From contig NZ_BDCC01000064.1 in NCBI RefSeq assembly GCF_001613305.1, positions 46,324-110,323 on the forward strand: a DNA stretch of 64,000 bases, in the 5' to 3' direction. Numbering within the stretch: position 1 is the first letter of the stretch; each line of letters begins with the position of its first letter. The DNA is from Nocardia vaccinii NBRC 15922. Lineage in GTDB: Bacteria > Actinomycetota > Actinomycetes > Mycobacteriales > Mycobacteriaceae. A model generated the notes under the pieces. That model saw only the letters and a program-made list of their open reading frames with translations, did no database searches and had not been told where the DNA came from. Made by a program: the position numbers and the translations under genes. Of the stretch, positions 1 to 8,665 are shown in pieces.

Positions 1-13
1 ATCGATCCGGAGA

Positions 14-48
14 TAACCTACGGAGCCGTAACCTACGGTAGTGTAACC
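14..48. repeat. Direct repeats in front of the desaturase gene
   Basis: TAACCTACGG occurs at 14-23 and again at 29-38, a 15-bp period, and a third partial copy (GTAACC) lies at 43-48, ending just before the ATG at 52. The spacing suits repeated binding of a regulator or part of a promoter, but the window starts too close upstream to see the rest. Its function is inferred. Confidence 0.4.
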
Positions 49-51
49 AGC

Positions 52-1305
52 ATGGCGATCTCGGATGTCAAGGAATACGCGCACCTCACCCCGGAGGACG
101 TAGAAGCGATCGGTGTCGAGCTGGATACCATCCGGCGTGAAATCGAAGCCTCCCGTGGACAGCGCGATGCCCGCTACATCCGCAATGTGATCCGGCTCCA
201 GCGCGCGCTCGAGATCAGCGGGCGTGCGGTGCTGTTCGCGAGTTTTCTCCCGCCCGCATGGCTGGCCGGCGTCGCTCTGCTGAGCACGGCCAAGATCATC
301 GAGAACATGGAAATCGGGCACAACGTCATGCACGGCCAGTGGGACTGGATGAACGATCCGGAAATCCACTCCGCGTCGTGGGAGTGGGACAACGTCGGCC
401 CGTCCGAACACTGGAAGATCACGCACAATTTCCTGCACCACAAGTACACCAATGTCCTGGGTATGGACGATGACATCGGCTACGGCCTGCTGCGCGTCAC
501 GCGCGATCAGCGCTGGTCTCCGTTCTATCTCGGCCAGCCGGTGTACAACCTGCTGCTGCAGATGTTCTTCGAATACGGTGTGGCGATTCAGCATCTGGAA
601 CTGGGCAAGGTCGCCAAGAAGAAATGGGCACCCGACAGCCCGGAGCGCAAGCAGTTCGAAGAGGACCGCCGCCTGGTGCTGAAGAAGATCGGCAAGCAGG
701 TCGCCAAGGATTATGCGATCTTCCCGCTGCTGACCGGTCCGGCATTCCTGACCACGCTCTCGGCCAACGTCGCGGCCAACATCATCCGCAATGTGTGGAC
801 CAACGCGGTGATCTTCTGCGGCCACTTCCCCGACGGCGCCGAGAAATTCACCAAGGCCGATATCGACGGCGAGACCCAGGGCGAGTGGTACCTGCGCCAG
901 ATGTTGGGCAGCGCCAATATCTCCGGTGGCCGCGTGTTGCATTTCATGACCGGCAACCTCTCGCACCAGATCGAGCACCACCTGTTCCCGGATCTGCCGA
1001 GCAACCGGCTCGCCTCGATCGCGGTGCGAGTGCGTGCGCTGTGCGATAAGTACGATCTGCCCTACACCACCGGTTCGATGCCGGTGCAGTACGGCAAGGC
1101 GTGGCGCACCATCATCAAGCTCTCGCTGCCGAACAAATACCTGCGTCGTTCCACCGACGACGCACCCGAGACCAGGTCCGAACGCGCCTTCGGCGGTGCT
1201 CCCGACATCGATCCGGTCACCGGACGCCGCCGTGGCCTGCGCACCGCCCTGAAGCAGGGCCGCAAGCGCATCGCGGAGGCAAGGCGCGCCGTGCCGATCG
1301 GCTGA
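52..1305 (+). CDS. desA3: Membrane fatty acid / acyl-CoA delta-9 desaturase, DesA3 type
   Basis: This is a 417-residue integral membrane di-iron desaturase, expected to introduce a double bond into stearoyl-CoA (oleate synthesis for membrane lipids). The three histidine boxes are visible: HNVMH at 90-94, HNFLHH at 125-130, and HQIEHH at 305-310, the last followed by LFPDLPSNRL. Hydrophobic stretches near 58-80 and 222-258 are the likely membrane segments. The C terminus is basic, ending in an arginine/lysine-rich tail. The mycobacterial enzyme DesA3 works with the reductase Rv3230c; no such reductase is visible on this side, but the window starts only 51 bases upstream. The family call is firm; the exact substrate is inferred. 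Confidence 0.9.
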   Translation: MAISDVKEYAHLTPEDVEAIGVELDTIRREIEASRGQRDARYIRNVIRLQRALEISGRAVLFASFLPPAWLAGVALLSTAKIIENMEIGHNVMHGQWDWMNDPEIHSASWEWDNVGPSEHWKITHNFLHHKYTNVLGMDDDIGYGLLRVTRDQRWSPFYLGQPVYNLLLQMFFEYGVAIQHLELGKVAKKKWAPDSPERKQFEEDRRLVLKKIGKQVAKDYAIFPLLTGPAFLTTLSANVAANIIRNVWTNAVIFCGHFPDGAEKFTKADIDGETQGEWYLRQMLGSANISGGRVLHFMTGNLSHQIEHHLFPDLPSNRLASIAVRVRALCDKYDLPYTTGSMPVQYGKAWRTIIKLSLPNKYLRRSTDDAPETRSERAFGGAPDIDPVTGRRRGLRTALKQGRKRIAEARRAVPIG

Positions 1306-1324
1306 CGCCGCCGCTGCGAGAATT

Positions 1325-1362
1325 CGAACGCACCCCGTCCGACATCGGCCGGGGTGCGTTCG
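1325..1362 (+). terminator. Hairpin terminator after the desaturase gene
   Basis: A perfect 13-bp stem (arms 1325-1337 and 1350-1362, core GCACCCCG/CGGGGTGC) with a 12-nt loop begins 20 bases after the desaturase stop codon. There is no U-tract, as is common in actinobacteria. Confidence 0.75.
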
Positions 1363-1427
1363 TCTACCGGCACAGGCGCCTCGGGCAAGGGTTCGACGCT
1401 GCCTGATTATTTTGCTCTGGTTGACTG

Positions 1428-2099
1428 GTGCCGATTCGGTCGGATGCGGGCAAGATTGGCGATGGTGTGGTTACTGAGCACGACATTTACGAAGTGATCC
1501 GGCGGCGGCGCGATGTGCGCGCCGAATTCACCGGCGAACTCCTGGACGACGCCACCCTGCTGCGGATCCTCGATGCGGCACACCGCGCGCCGAGCGTCGG
1601 CAATTCGCAGCCGTGGGATTTCATCGTCGTGCGCGACCCGGCCACGCTGACGCGCTTCGCCGCGCATGTCGCGGACAAGCGCATCGAGTTCGGTGAATCG
1701 CTGCCGCCCGAACGGGCCCGGACCTTCGAACCGATCAAGATCGAGGGCATCACCGAGAGCGGCACCGGCATCGTGGTGACCCACGACGACAGCCGGGGCG
1801 GCCCGCACATCCTGGGCCGGGCCACCGTGCCCGAAACCGGGCTCTACTCGACCATTCTCGCGATCCAGAACATGTGGCTCGCCGCGACCGCCGAAGGGGT
1901 GGGCGTCGGCTGGGTCAGCTTCTACGACGCCCCCTTCCTCACCGATCTGATGCACCTGCCGCCCGGCATCCGCCCGGTCGCCTGGTTGTGCGTGGGCCCG
2001 GTACACGAGTTCCAGGAGACGCCCGATCTCGAGAGGTTCGGCTGGCGCGAACGCCGACCGCTGAGCGAGGCCGTGCACTGGGAGAGATTCCCCAGCTGA
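1428..2099 (+). CDS. bluB: 5,6-dimethylbenzimidazole synthase (BluB)
   Basis: A 223-residue member of the flavin nitroreductase fold. BluB breaks down FMNH2 with oxygen to make dimethylbenzimidazole, the lower ligand of vitamin B12. Visible marks are the N-terminal RRRDVR segment, the flavin-binding APSVGNSQPWDF stretch (about residues 54-65), and the C-terminal GVGVGWVSFY and FGWRERRPL segments typical of BluB rather than of general nitroreductases. The start shown is a GTG without a clear ribosome-binding site; an in-frame GTG at 1467 is an alternative that keeps the whole domain. It stands alone, with no cobalamin genes next to it in the window, and faces the convergent hpf gene. Confidence 0.88.
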   Translation: MPIRSDAGKIGDGVVTEHDIYEVIRRRRDVRAEFTGELLDDATLLRILDAAHRAPSVGNSQPWDFIVVRDPATLTRFAAHVADKRIEFGESLPPERARTFEPIKIEGITESGTGIVVTHDDSRGGPHILGRATVPETGLYSTILAIQNMWLAATAEGVGVGWVSFYDAPFLTDLMHLPPGIRPVAWLCVGPVHEFQETPDLERFGWRERRPLSEAVHWERFPS

Positions 2100-2142
2100 C
2101 CCTGCCTGTCGGCCTACACCCGCTCGCCGACCGACATGCCGA

Positions 2143-2171
2143 GGGGCCGACGACTCGATGCCGTCGGCCCC
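2143..2171. terminator. Bidirectional terminator between bluB and hpf
   Basis: A 10-bp perfect stem GGGGCCGACG / CGTCGGCCCC (2143-2152 and 2162-2171) with a 9-nt loop lies between the convergent stop codons of bluB and hpf. Confidence 0.75.
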
Positions 2172-2189
2172 GGAGTGGCGCGAATCCTG

Positions 2190-2915
2190 CTAAGCCAGTC
2201 TGATCAGGCCGTAGTCGAAGGCGTGACGGCGGTACACCACCGAGGGACGGTCGGATTCTCGGTCGTGGAACAGGAAGAAATCGTGGCCGACGAGCTCCAT
2301 CTGATAGAGCGCGTCGTCCACGGACATCGGGGCCGCGGAGTGCACCTTGGTCCGCACGATATGGCCGGGACCGGCGTAATCAGCCTCCACCTCCTGATCG
2401 CGCGCCGGGGCGCCGTTCACGGCGGCGCGGCTCAGCGATTCATCGACGAGGTCCGCGGTCGCCTCGGCCACCGAGACCGGGGTCTTCTCGCCGTAGTGCA
2501 CCCGACGACGGTCCTTGCTGCGCCGCAGACGACTCTCCAGCTTTTCCGCCGCCTGTTCCAGGGCAGCGTAGAAGCTGTCCGCACACGCTTCCGCGCGCAC
2601 GATCGGCCCCTTGCCGCGTGCGGTGATCTCGAGGCGCTGGCAACTCTTGCGCTGTCTGCGATTGCGTTCGTGGAACAGCTCCACGTCGAACAGGTAGATC
2701 GACGGGTCGAAACGCTCGAGCCGGGAGAGTCTGTCCGCCACGTGAATTCGGAAATGATCGGGAACCTCGACGTTGCGGCCCTTCACCACGACGTCGGCAC
2801 TGGGGACTTTGGGCTGCGTCTCGGGTTCGGCTCGGTCGAAAGCGGTGGAATCAGCTGTCGCGCCGAAGCGGGCCGAGGCGTCTGCTTCTTTCACTGAAGG
2901 TCGTGAAGTCGTCAC
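2190..2915 (-). CDS. hpf: Ribosome hibernation promoting factor, long form (HPF/RaiA)
   Basis: A 241-residue long-form hibernation factor that binds the 30S subunit and dimerises ribosomes in slow growth or hypoxia. The N-terminal S30AE domain runs from roughly residue 35 to 135 (VVVKGRNVEVPDHFRIHV, later ARGKGPIVRAEACADSFYAA). The C-terminal dimerisation domain follows a linker and ends VYRRHAFDYGLIRLA. The GTG start at 2915 is preferred over an upstream in-frame codon at 2966 because GGGAGGT lies a few bases ahead of it. The protein corresponds to Rv3241c, next to comF as in mycobacteria. Confidence 0.93.
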   Translation of the reverse strand: MTTSRPSVKEADASARFGATADSTAFDRAEPETQPKVPSADVVVKGRNVEVPDHFRIHVADRLSRLERFDPSIYLFDVELFHERNRRQRKSCQRLEITARGKGPIVRAEACADSFYAALEQAAEKLESRLRRSKDRRRVHYGEKTPVSVAEATADLVDESLSRAAVNGAPARDQEVEADYAGPGHIVRTKVHSAAPMSVDDALYQMELVGHDFFLFHDRESDRPSVVYRRHAFDYGLIRLA

Positions 2916-3168
2916 GCGTACCTCCCGGATCTGGCCACACACACGAGTCGTGTGCGGCGGGTTCAACTCGTGTCGAGAGGTGTGTGCGGCAGGCGATCAG
3001 CTGACACAGGCGGCGCTCGCGAAACTGGTTGCGCACACCGGAGAACTCGACACGAAAGTCGCTCGAGGCGCCACCTCCAACCTCTGGTATCGGGGTGTCA
3101 GATCGCTCTGATCGCCACGCTATTACGCCAGCGACTAGTCCGCCAGTATTCACGCAAATTTCGCCCGC

Positions 3169-3813
3169 TCATACGGCGCAAGTCACCATGACAGCCCGTA
3201 CCCCGATGCCCGCGGCCGCCAGCGCACGAACCGACTCGCCCGCCGTCGCTCCCGTCGTGAGGACGTCGTCAACCAGCACTACCTCGGCATTCATCGCCGA
3301 CAGGGCAGCACGCAACGGCCCGGCGCGGGCCGTGATCCGCCCCTGGAGATTGGCTCTGCGCTCCCTCGGGCCCAGCCCCACCGAATCCCGTACCGCACGG
3401 TGCATTCGCAGCGCCGAAGCCACCCCGCAATCAGGCAGCAAACCCGCAGCGATCCGGGCCACCCGGGCCACCGGATCGCCCCCGCGACGGCGCGCGGCCG
3501 ACCGTTTGGTCGGTGCCGGAACAAGGACCAGCGACCGTCGTGGATCACGAAGTGTAGCCAGTCCCCCGGCCAATGCCAACCCCAACGGCGCCGCCAGATC
3601 CCGGCGTCCATGCTCCTTGACTGCGATCACCGCCCGGCGCGCCGCGCCGGCATACCCGCCCAGCGCCCAGCACGGCACACCCGGATCGGTGCGGGGACGC
3701 ACCCGCACCGGCGTACCGGACAGACTCCGCGCGCATCCGGCGCACCACACATCCCCGTGGGCCCCACATCCCCCGCACGTTCGCGGCAGGATCAGATCCA
3801 GCAGCATCCGCAT
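3169..3813 (-). CDS. ComF family phosphoribosyltransferase-like protein
   Basis: A 214-residue ComF-family protein. It opens MRMLLDLILPRTCGGCG, with a four-cysteine zinc-ribbon pattern (CGGCG then CAGC) in the first 30 residues, and has the phosphoribosyltransferase PRPP-binding loop VVLVDDVLTTGAT near the C terminus. ComF proteins take part in DNA uptake in competent bacteria and are related to purine/pyrimidine PRTases; in actinobacteria the job is not settled. The reading frame stays open upstream to 4125, but that extension has no family resemblance, so the ATG at 3813 is chosen. It is transcribed towards hpf, 253 bases away. Confidence 0.88.
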   Translation of the reverse strand: MRMLLDLILPRTCGGCGAHGDVWCAGCARSLSGTPVRVRPRTDPGVPCWALGGYAGAARRAVIAVKEHGRRDLAAPLGLALAGGLATLRDPRRSLVLVPAPTKRSAARRRGGDPVARVARIAAGLLPDCGVASALRMHRAVRDSVGLGPRERRANLQGRITARAGPLRAALSAMNAEVVLVDDVLTTGATAGESVRALAAAGIGVRAVMVTCAV

Positions 3814-4199
3814 CGGCCCAGTGTGCCGGGCATCTCGGGCATCGCCAACAGGCTCGGCGTTCGCCCATGTGCAACGGGTGCGGGCGAGGCGATCCGACGC
3901 AGGCATGGACATCGCGGAATGCCTGGTACCAAAACCGGTGGCCGGACCGGACATCCGCGCCGGTGGGCGCAATCGCCCGATGCCGATTCCTCGATTCCGG
4001 CAGAACCAGGTACGTCCACATGCGGTGTTGCTATTCGGCTTTCGACCATTCGGGCAGCACCGGGAGTCGGATTCGTGCCGCGGCCCGGTACCTCGCGAGC
4101 TAGCGGGGCAGGCGGTTCTGGACACATGCCTGTAGGATTCGCGGCGTAGGGGGGAGGCTGGATCCTTCCCAAATATCCATTCCGGGAAGGGAATTCAGA
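3814..4199. other. Gene-free spacer between comF and the small secreted protein gene
   Basis: This 386-base region separates two divergent genes and should hold both promoters. I see no convincing gene, repeat or RNA; open frames on both strands here lack protein-like composition. GGGAAGGG at about 4183-4190 is the likely ribosome-binding site of the plus-strand gene. Confidence 0.5.
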
Positions 4200-4448
4200 A
4201 TGCGCAACCTGCTCAACCGAACTACGGTCACTCGCGTGCTGGCCATCGCGCTCGCTGCGGGCGCATCAACTATCGCGCTGGTCACACCGGCGCTTGCTGC
4301 CGCTCGCCCGGCAGTCGTCACGACGTTCCCGCTCCAGTTCTGCGGCCCGGACAAGGAAGGCCTGGAGGTCACCACCCAAGGCCCCCCGCCCAATTATTGG
4401 ATTTGCCTGAAGAACGGAACGGGAGAGTGGGTGTGGGTTCCGAGGTAG
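4200..4448 (+). CDS. Small secreted protein with one possible disulfide
   Basis: An 82-residue precursor that I do not recognise. It has a clear Sec signal peptide: basic MRNLLNRTTVTR, a hydrophobic core (VLAIALAAGASTIALV), and an ALA-A cleavage site near residue 33. The mature part is about 49 residues, with only two cysteines (48 and 69) that could form one disulfide, and a tryptophan-rich end (YWICLKNGTGEWVWV). GGGAAGGG precedes the ATG. Small secreted proteins of this type are common in Nocardia and mycobacteria, mostly without known function. It is divergent from comF and convergent with lpqB. Confidence 0.75.
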   Translation: MRNLLNRTTVTRVLAIALAAGASTIALVTPALAAARPAVVTTFPLQFCGPDKEGLEVTTQGPPPNYWICLKNGTGEWVWVPR

Positions 4449-4526
4449 TCGGTTCTGTCTCTGGACGAGATGAACGCGGGTTGAAGGTCCACATCCGCAA
4501 CTGATCGACTACCGCTATGAACCGAT

Positions 4527-4562
4527 CGATCTCCTTGAAGGGTCCGACCTTCAAGGAGATCG
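4527..4562. terminator. Bidirectional terminator hairpin
   Basis: A perfect 15-bp inverted repeat (4527-4541 and 4548-4562, arms starting CGATCTCC and ending GGAGATCG) with a 6-nt loop lies between the convergent ends of the small secreted protein gene and lpqB. It can act in both directions. Confidence 0.8.
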
Positions 4563-4619
4563 TCGGTGTCTCGAATCCCTTCGGCCATTCGCCGAAGAAG
4601 ATCGGCCGCGTTTCGACAT

Positions 4620-6461
4620 TCAGCCGGGCAATACAGGTACCACATTGGCGCCCAACCCTTGCACCTCGCGCCAGAACCGTTCCCTGCTGGGCTGGTCGGA
4701 CTGCAGTTGCATCATGGCACGCGAATCCGCGACGTAAAACGTGTTCGAAGCGACGCTGACCAACCGTACGGGTGGTGTCAGATTCTGGCTCGACAACGGG
4801 TTCAGCTCCGAACCGTCGATGTATACCGACTGCACCGGGTTCACATCGCCCTCCCGAGCCACGACCAGCGTTTCGGGGCTGGACCAGTCGATGGACACCG
4901 CGGTGGTACTCAGATCGACCGCGACCGGTTGCGGCGAAACCAGCGCGTATTTGCCGTCCGGACGCACAACCACGATCGCGACGTACACCTTGCCCCCGGC
5001 GATGATCGCGGCACGAGCGCCGTCGCGGGAGAGGCGCAGATCGGTGATGGGCAGACGTGGCACGGGATCGGTGCTGTTCGGCTCGGCTATCGTCAGCGTG
5101 GAACTGTCGACGTCTTGCCGCGAAACATTGCCGGTGGCGCGATCGTGAACCACCCGGACGACCCTGGTGCCGTCGATGACGGTCCACACCGCCCCGCCGT
5201 CGGATGTCCAAGACGGGCGGGTGAAGGTGTCGCCCTGGACCACCGAGAAGGTGGTGGAGCCGTCGTAACTGCCGATCACCAGGGTATGCCTGGGCTTGGG
5301 CGCGGGCTCGCCGCTGTCGGCGACCGCGGCGACCAACTGCCCGTCATCGGATAATCCGACCGACTGCAAATTGTGCGTGGTACCGAAATATCCGGGGGTG
5401 GGAGTGCTGCGCCCCTTGGCGGTGTCCACCGTGACCAGCGTGCCGTCCCGCAGGGCATGCAGACCCGTGCGATCGGCGGTGGGCGCCCTCGGATTCAACG
5501 CATTGACATCGTCCAGCGACCAGCCGGTGCTCGCGTACCGGTCGTCGAGCGGCTTGCCGTCAGCGAGCAGGACGTACGGACCGAGGATCTCCGCCCACGC
5601 GAGCGTCAGCACCACCTGCGCGGCCAGTAGCTCCCTACTTCGCGCATCGAGCGTCGAGGCGCCCGCGAAGTCGATCCGCACCCCGCCCAGGCCCACACCC
5701 ACCCCGTCGGCGGCACCATTGGCCTTGGTGATGCCCCCACGCAAACTGATCGGCGCGGCCAGCACATTGCGCACGGCGGGCGCCAGAGATGGCTGTGCCC
5801 CTTCGGACAGCAACGCGAGCAACCACTGTGTGAGCTGATCCTTACCCGTGGCGACCCAGCGCAGATCCGGAACCATGCTGGTGCCGGCGCTGTTCGCGAA
5901 GTACAGCGAATAGCGGTGATAAGCCTTGTGGAACGCGTCGCTGTCCACGACGACGCCCGGTTCCACCTGGTTGATCCGCCACTCGTCGCGGACCTTGGTC
6001 AGCTCGACCCTGGTCTCGTAGGTATTGTCCTGGGCCCGGAACGACCCGTCCGCGCCCAGCTCGCCGAGTTTGCGCGCCCGAATCCGATAGGTGGCGGTAT
6101 CGCCCGTGAGGGATTCGCGCAGCGTATCCGGCGACTCCACGATCGCGGTCCCGGCGCTGTCGTCCCAGTTCAACGCCGCGGTCGGGGACAGATACTCCCG
6201 CGCCTGCTGATGCCGGTCGGCCGGATTCGCGGTCGCGGTCAGGAAATTGCGCACCAGCAGATCCGGGTCGTGCCCCGCGACCGGCGTGACGGGACCGGCG
6301 CTGGTGGGCGCGTGATCGATGGTCCCCAATGCCTGCGGCGCCGAGGAATCGGGCAGATTCGCACAGCCGCTCAGCGCCAGTACCGATACCAGTAGCTGAC
6401 CGATCACCACACGTAATCGGCTCACCCCGGCCCGCTGCCAGGTGCGAGAACCTCGACTCAT
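4620..6461 (-). CDS. lpqB: Lipoprotein LpqB, partner of the MtrAB two-component system
   Basis: A 613-residue lipoprotein. The signal peptide ends in the lipobox LSGC with the lipidated cysteine at 33. A GerMN-like domain lies in the first half (about 60-310), followed by a beta-propeller-like C-terminal half with repeated SDDG and SRDGAR motifs. In mycobacteria LpqB interacts with the outer part of the sensor MtrB and affects cell division and envelope homeostasis. Its ATG overlaps the mtrB stop by four bases (ATGA), so it is translationally coupled to mtrAB. Start and length fit the family. Confidence 0.95.
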   Translation of the reverse strand: MSRGSRTWQRAGVSRLRVVIGQLLVSVLALSGCANLPDSSAPQALGTIDHAPTSAGPVTPVAGHDPDLLVRNFLTATANPADRHQQAREYLSPTAALNWDDSAGTAIVESPDTLRESLTGDTATYRIRARKLGELGADGSFRAQDNTYETRVELTKVRDEWRINQVEPGVVVDSDAFHKAYHRYSLYFANSAGTSMVPDLRWVATGKDQLTQWLLALLSEGAQPSLAPAVRNVLAAPISLRGGITKANGAADGVGVGLGGVRIDFAGASTLDARSRELLAAQVVLTLAWAEILGPYVLLADGKPLDDRYASTGWSLDDVNALNPRAPTADRTGLHALRDGTLVTVDTAKGRSTPTPGYFGTTHNLQSVGLSDDGQLVAAVADSGEPAPKPRHTLVIGSYDGSTTFSVVQGDTFTRPSWTSDGGAVWTVIDGTRVVRVVHDRATGNVSRQDVDSSTLTIAEPNSTDPVPRLPITDLRLSRDGARAAIIAGGKVYVAIVVVRPDGKYALVSPQPVAVDLSTTAVSIDWSSPETLVVAREGDVNPVQSVYIDGSELNPLSSQNLTPPVRLVSVASNTFYVADSRAMMQLQSDQPSRERFWREVQGLGANVVPVLPG

Positions 6462-8665
6462 TTCGTTCCGTCTCCGGTATCGCTCAGTACGGTCTTCTCC
6501 CCCGCCCCCGAGCTCCCACCGGCCCCCTGCGACGGCCGCTCATCCGAATCCTGGCTCGCCCCAGCCACATTCGACTCATCACCGGACGAGTCCGCCGCCC
6601 CTTCCGCCGCGGCGGACTTCTTCTCCGCCACCGGCGCAATCACCTCGGATACGGACGCATCGGCCGCGGCGGGCCCGGGTACGTCCGTCCCCGCCGCTGC
6701 GGAATCCGCATCGCCCGCAGGCGTATCCGTCCCGGCTGCGGGCGAACCGCTCTCGCCCTCGGACTCGTCTGCCGGCACGACCTCGACACTCGCTCCGCCC
6801 GTGCTCGGCTCGACCTCGGACATTTCCGCCTCGGCGGCGGACAGCTCCTCCTCGGTAACGGGTGCATCCGCTTCGATCACAACGGAATCCGTCTCGATGG
6901 CCGGCGTATTCGCCTCGCTTGCAGCCGAATCGGTTTCAGCGGCGGTTTCAGAGGCGGTTTCCGCCCACGCCACGGCCTCGGACGAAGCAGGGGCGACCTC
7001 GTCTGCGCCCGGCTCCTTCTGCGCCGAATCCGATGGCGCGGCGGGCAGTTCGGGCGGTCCGCCGCGCCGCCTGGGCGGCTCCAGGGACAACGGGCTCGGC
7101 CCGAGTTTGCGCCCGCGCACCAGCGGCAAGGTCAGCCGGAAGCTGGCGCCGACGCCGAGTTCACCCCATGCCTCGAGCTTGCCGTCGTGCAGATTCGCAT
7201 CCTCGACGCTGATCGACAGGCCCAGACCGGTCCCGCCCGAACGCCGCATCCGCGAGGGATCCGAGCGCCAGAACCGGTTGAACACCAGCTTCTCCTCGCC
7301 CGGCCGCAAGCCGACGCCCTGATCGCGCACCACGATGCCGACGGCATTGGCCTCGACGTCGCCGCGCATCCGGATCAACACCGGTTTGCCCTCGCTGTGG
7401 TCGATGGCGTTGGCGAGCAGGTTGCGCAGCACCCGTTCCACGCGTCGCGGATCGACCTCGGCGACCAGCGGCTCCTCCGGTAGATCCACGACCAGCTCGA
7501 CGCTGGATTCCTTGGCCAGATGCCGCACCGTGGAGATCGCCGCCCGCGCACACATCCGCACGTCCAGCGATTCGACCTGCAATTCGGCCACGCCGGCATC
7601 GTGACGGCTGATCTCCAGCAGATCGTTGAGCAGACCCTCGAATCGGTCCAGCTCGGTGACCAGCAGCTCGGCGCTGCGGGCCAGCGCGGGATCCAGTTCG
7701 TCACTGGAACCGTGAATCAGATCCGCGGCCATGCGCACGGTCGTCAGTGGCGTGCGCAGCTCGTGGCTGACGTCGGAGGTGAAGCGGCGCTGCAGATTAC
7801 CGAATTCCTCCAGCTGGGTGATCTGGTTCGACAGGCTTTCGGCCATCGCGTTGAACGATATGGCCAGCTTCGCCATATCGTCCTCACCCCGTACGAGCAT
7901 GCGTTCCCGGAGCCGCCCGTCGGCGAATCGGCCCGCGATCCGGGCCGCCGACCGGATCGGCAGCACGACTTGCCTGGTCACCAGGGCGGTGATCGCCGCG
8001 AGCAGCACCAGCAGTACGGCGCCGCCGATGAACATGGTTCCGCGCATCAGCCCGAGGCTGCGGTCCTCGTTGGTCAGCGGGAAGATCAGATAGACCTCGA
8101 GCGTCGGCACCTGTGTGCTGGGGCTGCCGATCACCAGCGCCCGGCCGCGATAACCGTCCGGGTCCGACACCGTGGCGAACTGATAGCTGACCTGATTCTG
8201 CTGGACGAATCGGCGCAGCTCGCCCGGCACCTCCTGCACCGGCCCGACCGAGATGTCCTGCATATTCTCGCCGACCATCTCCAGCGCGGAATTGAAATTG
8301 CCCGCCGTGCCGCCGGCCTGGCCGCTGTTACCGCTCGACAGCGCGTTGCGCGCGGCCTGCAGACTGGTCAGCTGGGTGCCCGGATCATGCGCACCCGCCA
8401 GCTGATTCTCCACCGTCGCCCGAGCACGACCCATTTCCTCGACGGCCGCGGCGATCTTGCCGTCGAGGAGTCGGTCGGTGATCTGACTGGTCAGTACCAC
8501 CCCGAGAATGGTGATCACGATCAGCGACAGGGTGAGCGTGGATACGACGACACGCAATTGGAGCGAACGCCGCCACACGTGTCCCAGCGACTCGCCGACG
8601 GATTTGAACCACGCCACCATCGCTGCCAGCAACCGCTCGATGCGGTTTCTGGAGCGATCGATCAC
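6458..8665 (-). CDS. mtrB: Sensor histidine kinase MtrB with a long acidic tail
   Basis: A 735-residue sensor kinase controlling MtrA (cell wall, division, osmotic response). In order: membrane segment about 38-60, extracellular loop, second membrane segment about 211-230, HAMP domain, dimerisation/phosphoacceptor domain with SHELRTPL (His301), N box NLLANAIDH near 415-423, and ATP-lid motifs DQGVGL and GGTGLGLS. The kinase core ends near residue 517. The last 200 or so residues are Ala/Glu/Ser/Asp-rich and look disordered, so the protein is much longer than I recall for mycobacterial MtrB. ATGA overlaps couple it to both mtrA and lpqB. Confidence 0.96.
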   Translation of the reverse strand: MIDRSRNRIERLLAAMVAWFKSVGESLGHVWRRSLQLRVVVSTLTLSLIVITILGVVLTSQITDRLLDGKIAAAVEEMGRARATVENQLAGAHDPGTQLTSLQAARNALSSGNSGQAGGTAGNFNSALEMVGENMQDISVGPVQEVPGELRRFVQQNQVSYQFATVSDPDGYRGRALVIGSPSTQVPTLEVYLIFPLTNEDRSLGLMRGTMFIGGAVLLVLLAAITALVTRQVVLPIRSAARIAGRFADGRLRERMLVRGEDDMAKLAISFNAMAESLSNQITQLEEFGNLQRRFTSDVSHELRTPLTTVRMAADLIHGSSDELDPALARSAELLVTELDRFEGLLNDLLEISRHDAGVAELQVESLDVRMCARAAISTVRHLAKESSVELVVDLPEEPLVAEVDPRRVERVLRNLLANAIDHSEGKPVLIRMRGDVEANAVGIVVRDQGVGLRPGEEKLVFNRFWRSDPSRMRRSGGTGLGLSISVEDANLHDGKLEAWGELGVGASFRLTLPLVRGRKLGPSPLSLEPPRRRGGPPELPAAPSDSAQKEPGADEVAPASSEAVAWAETASETAAETDSAASEANTPAIETDSVVIEADAPVTEEELSAAEAEMSEVEPSTGGASVEVVPADESEGESGSPAAGTDTPAGDADSAAAGTDVPGPAAADASVSEVIAPVAEKKSAAAEGAADSSGDESNVAGASQDSDERPSQGAGGSSGAGEKTVLSDTGDGTK

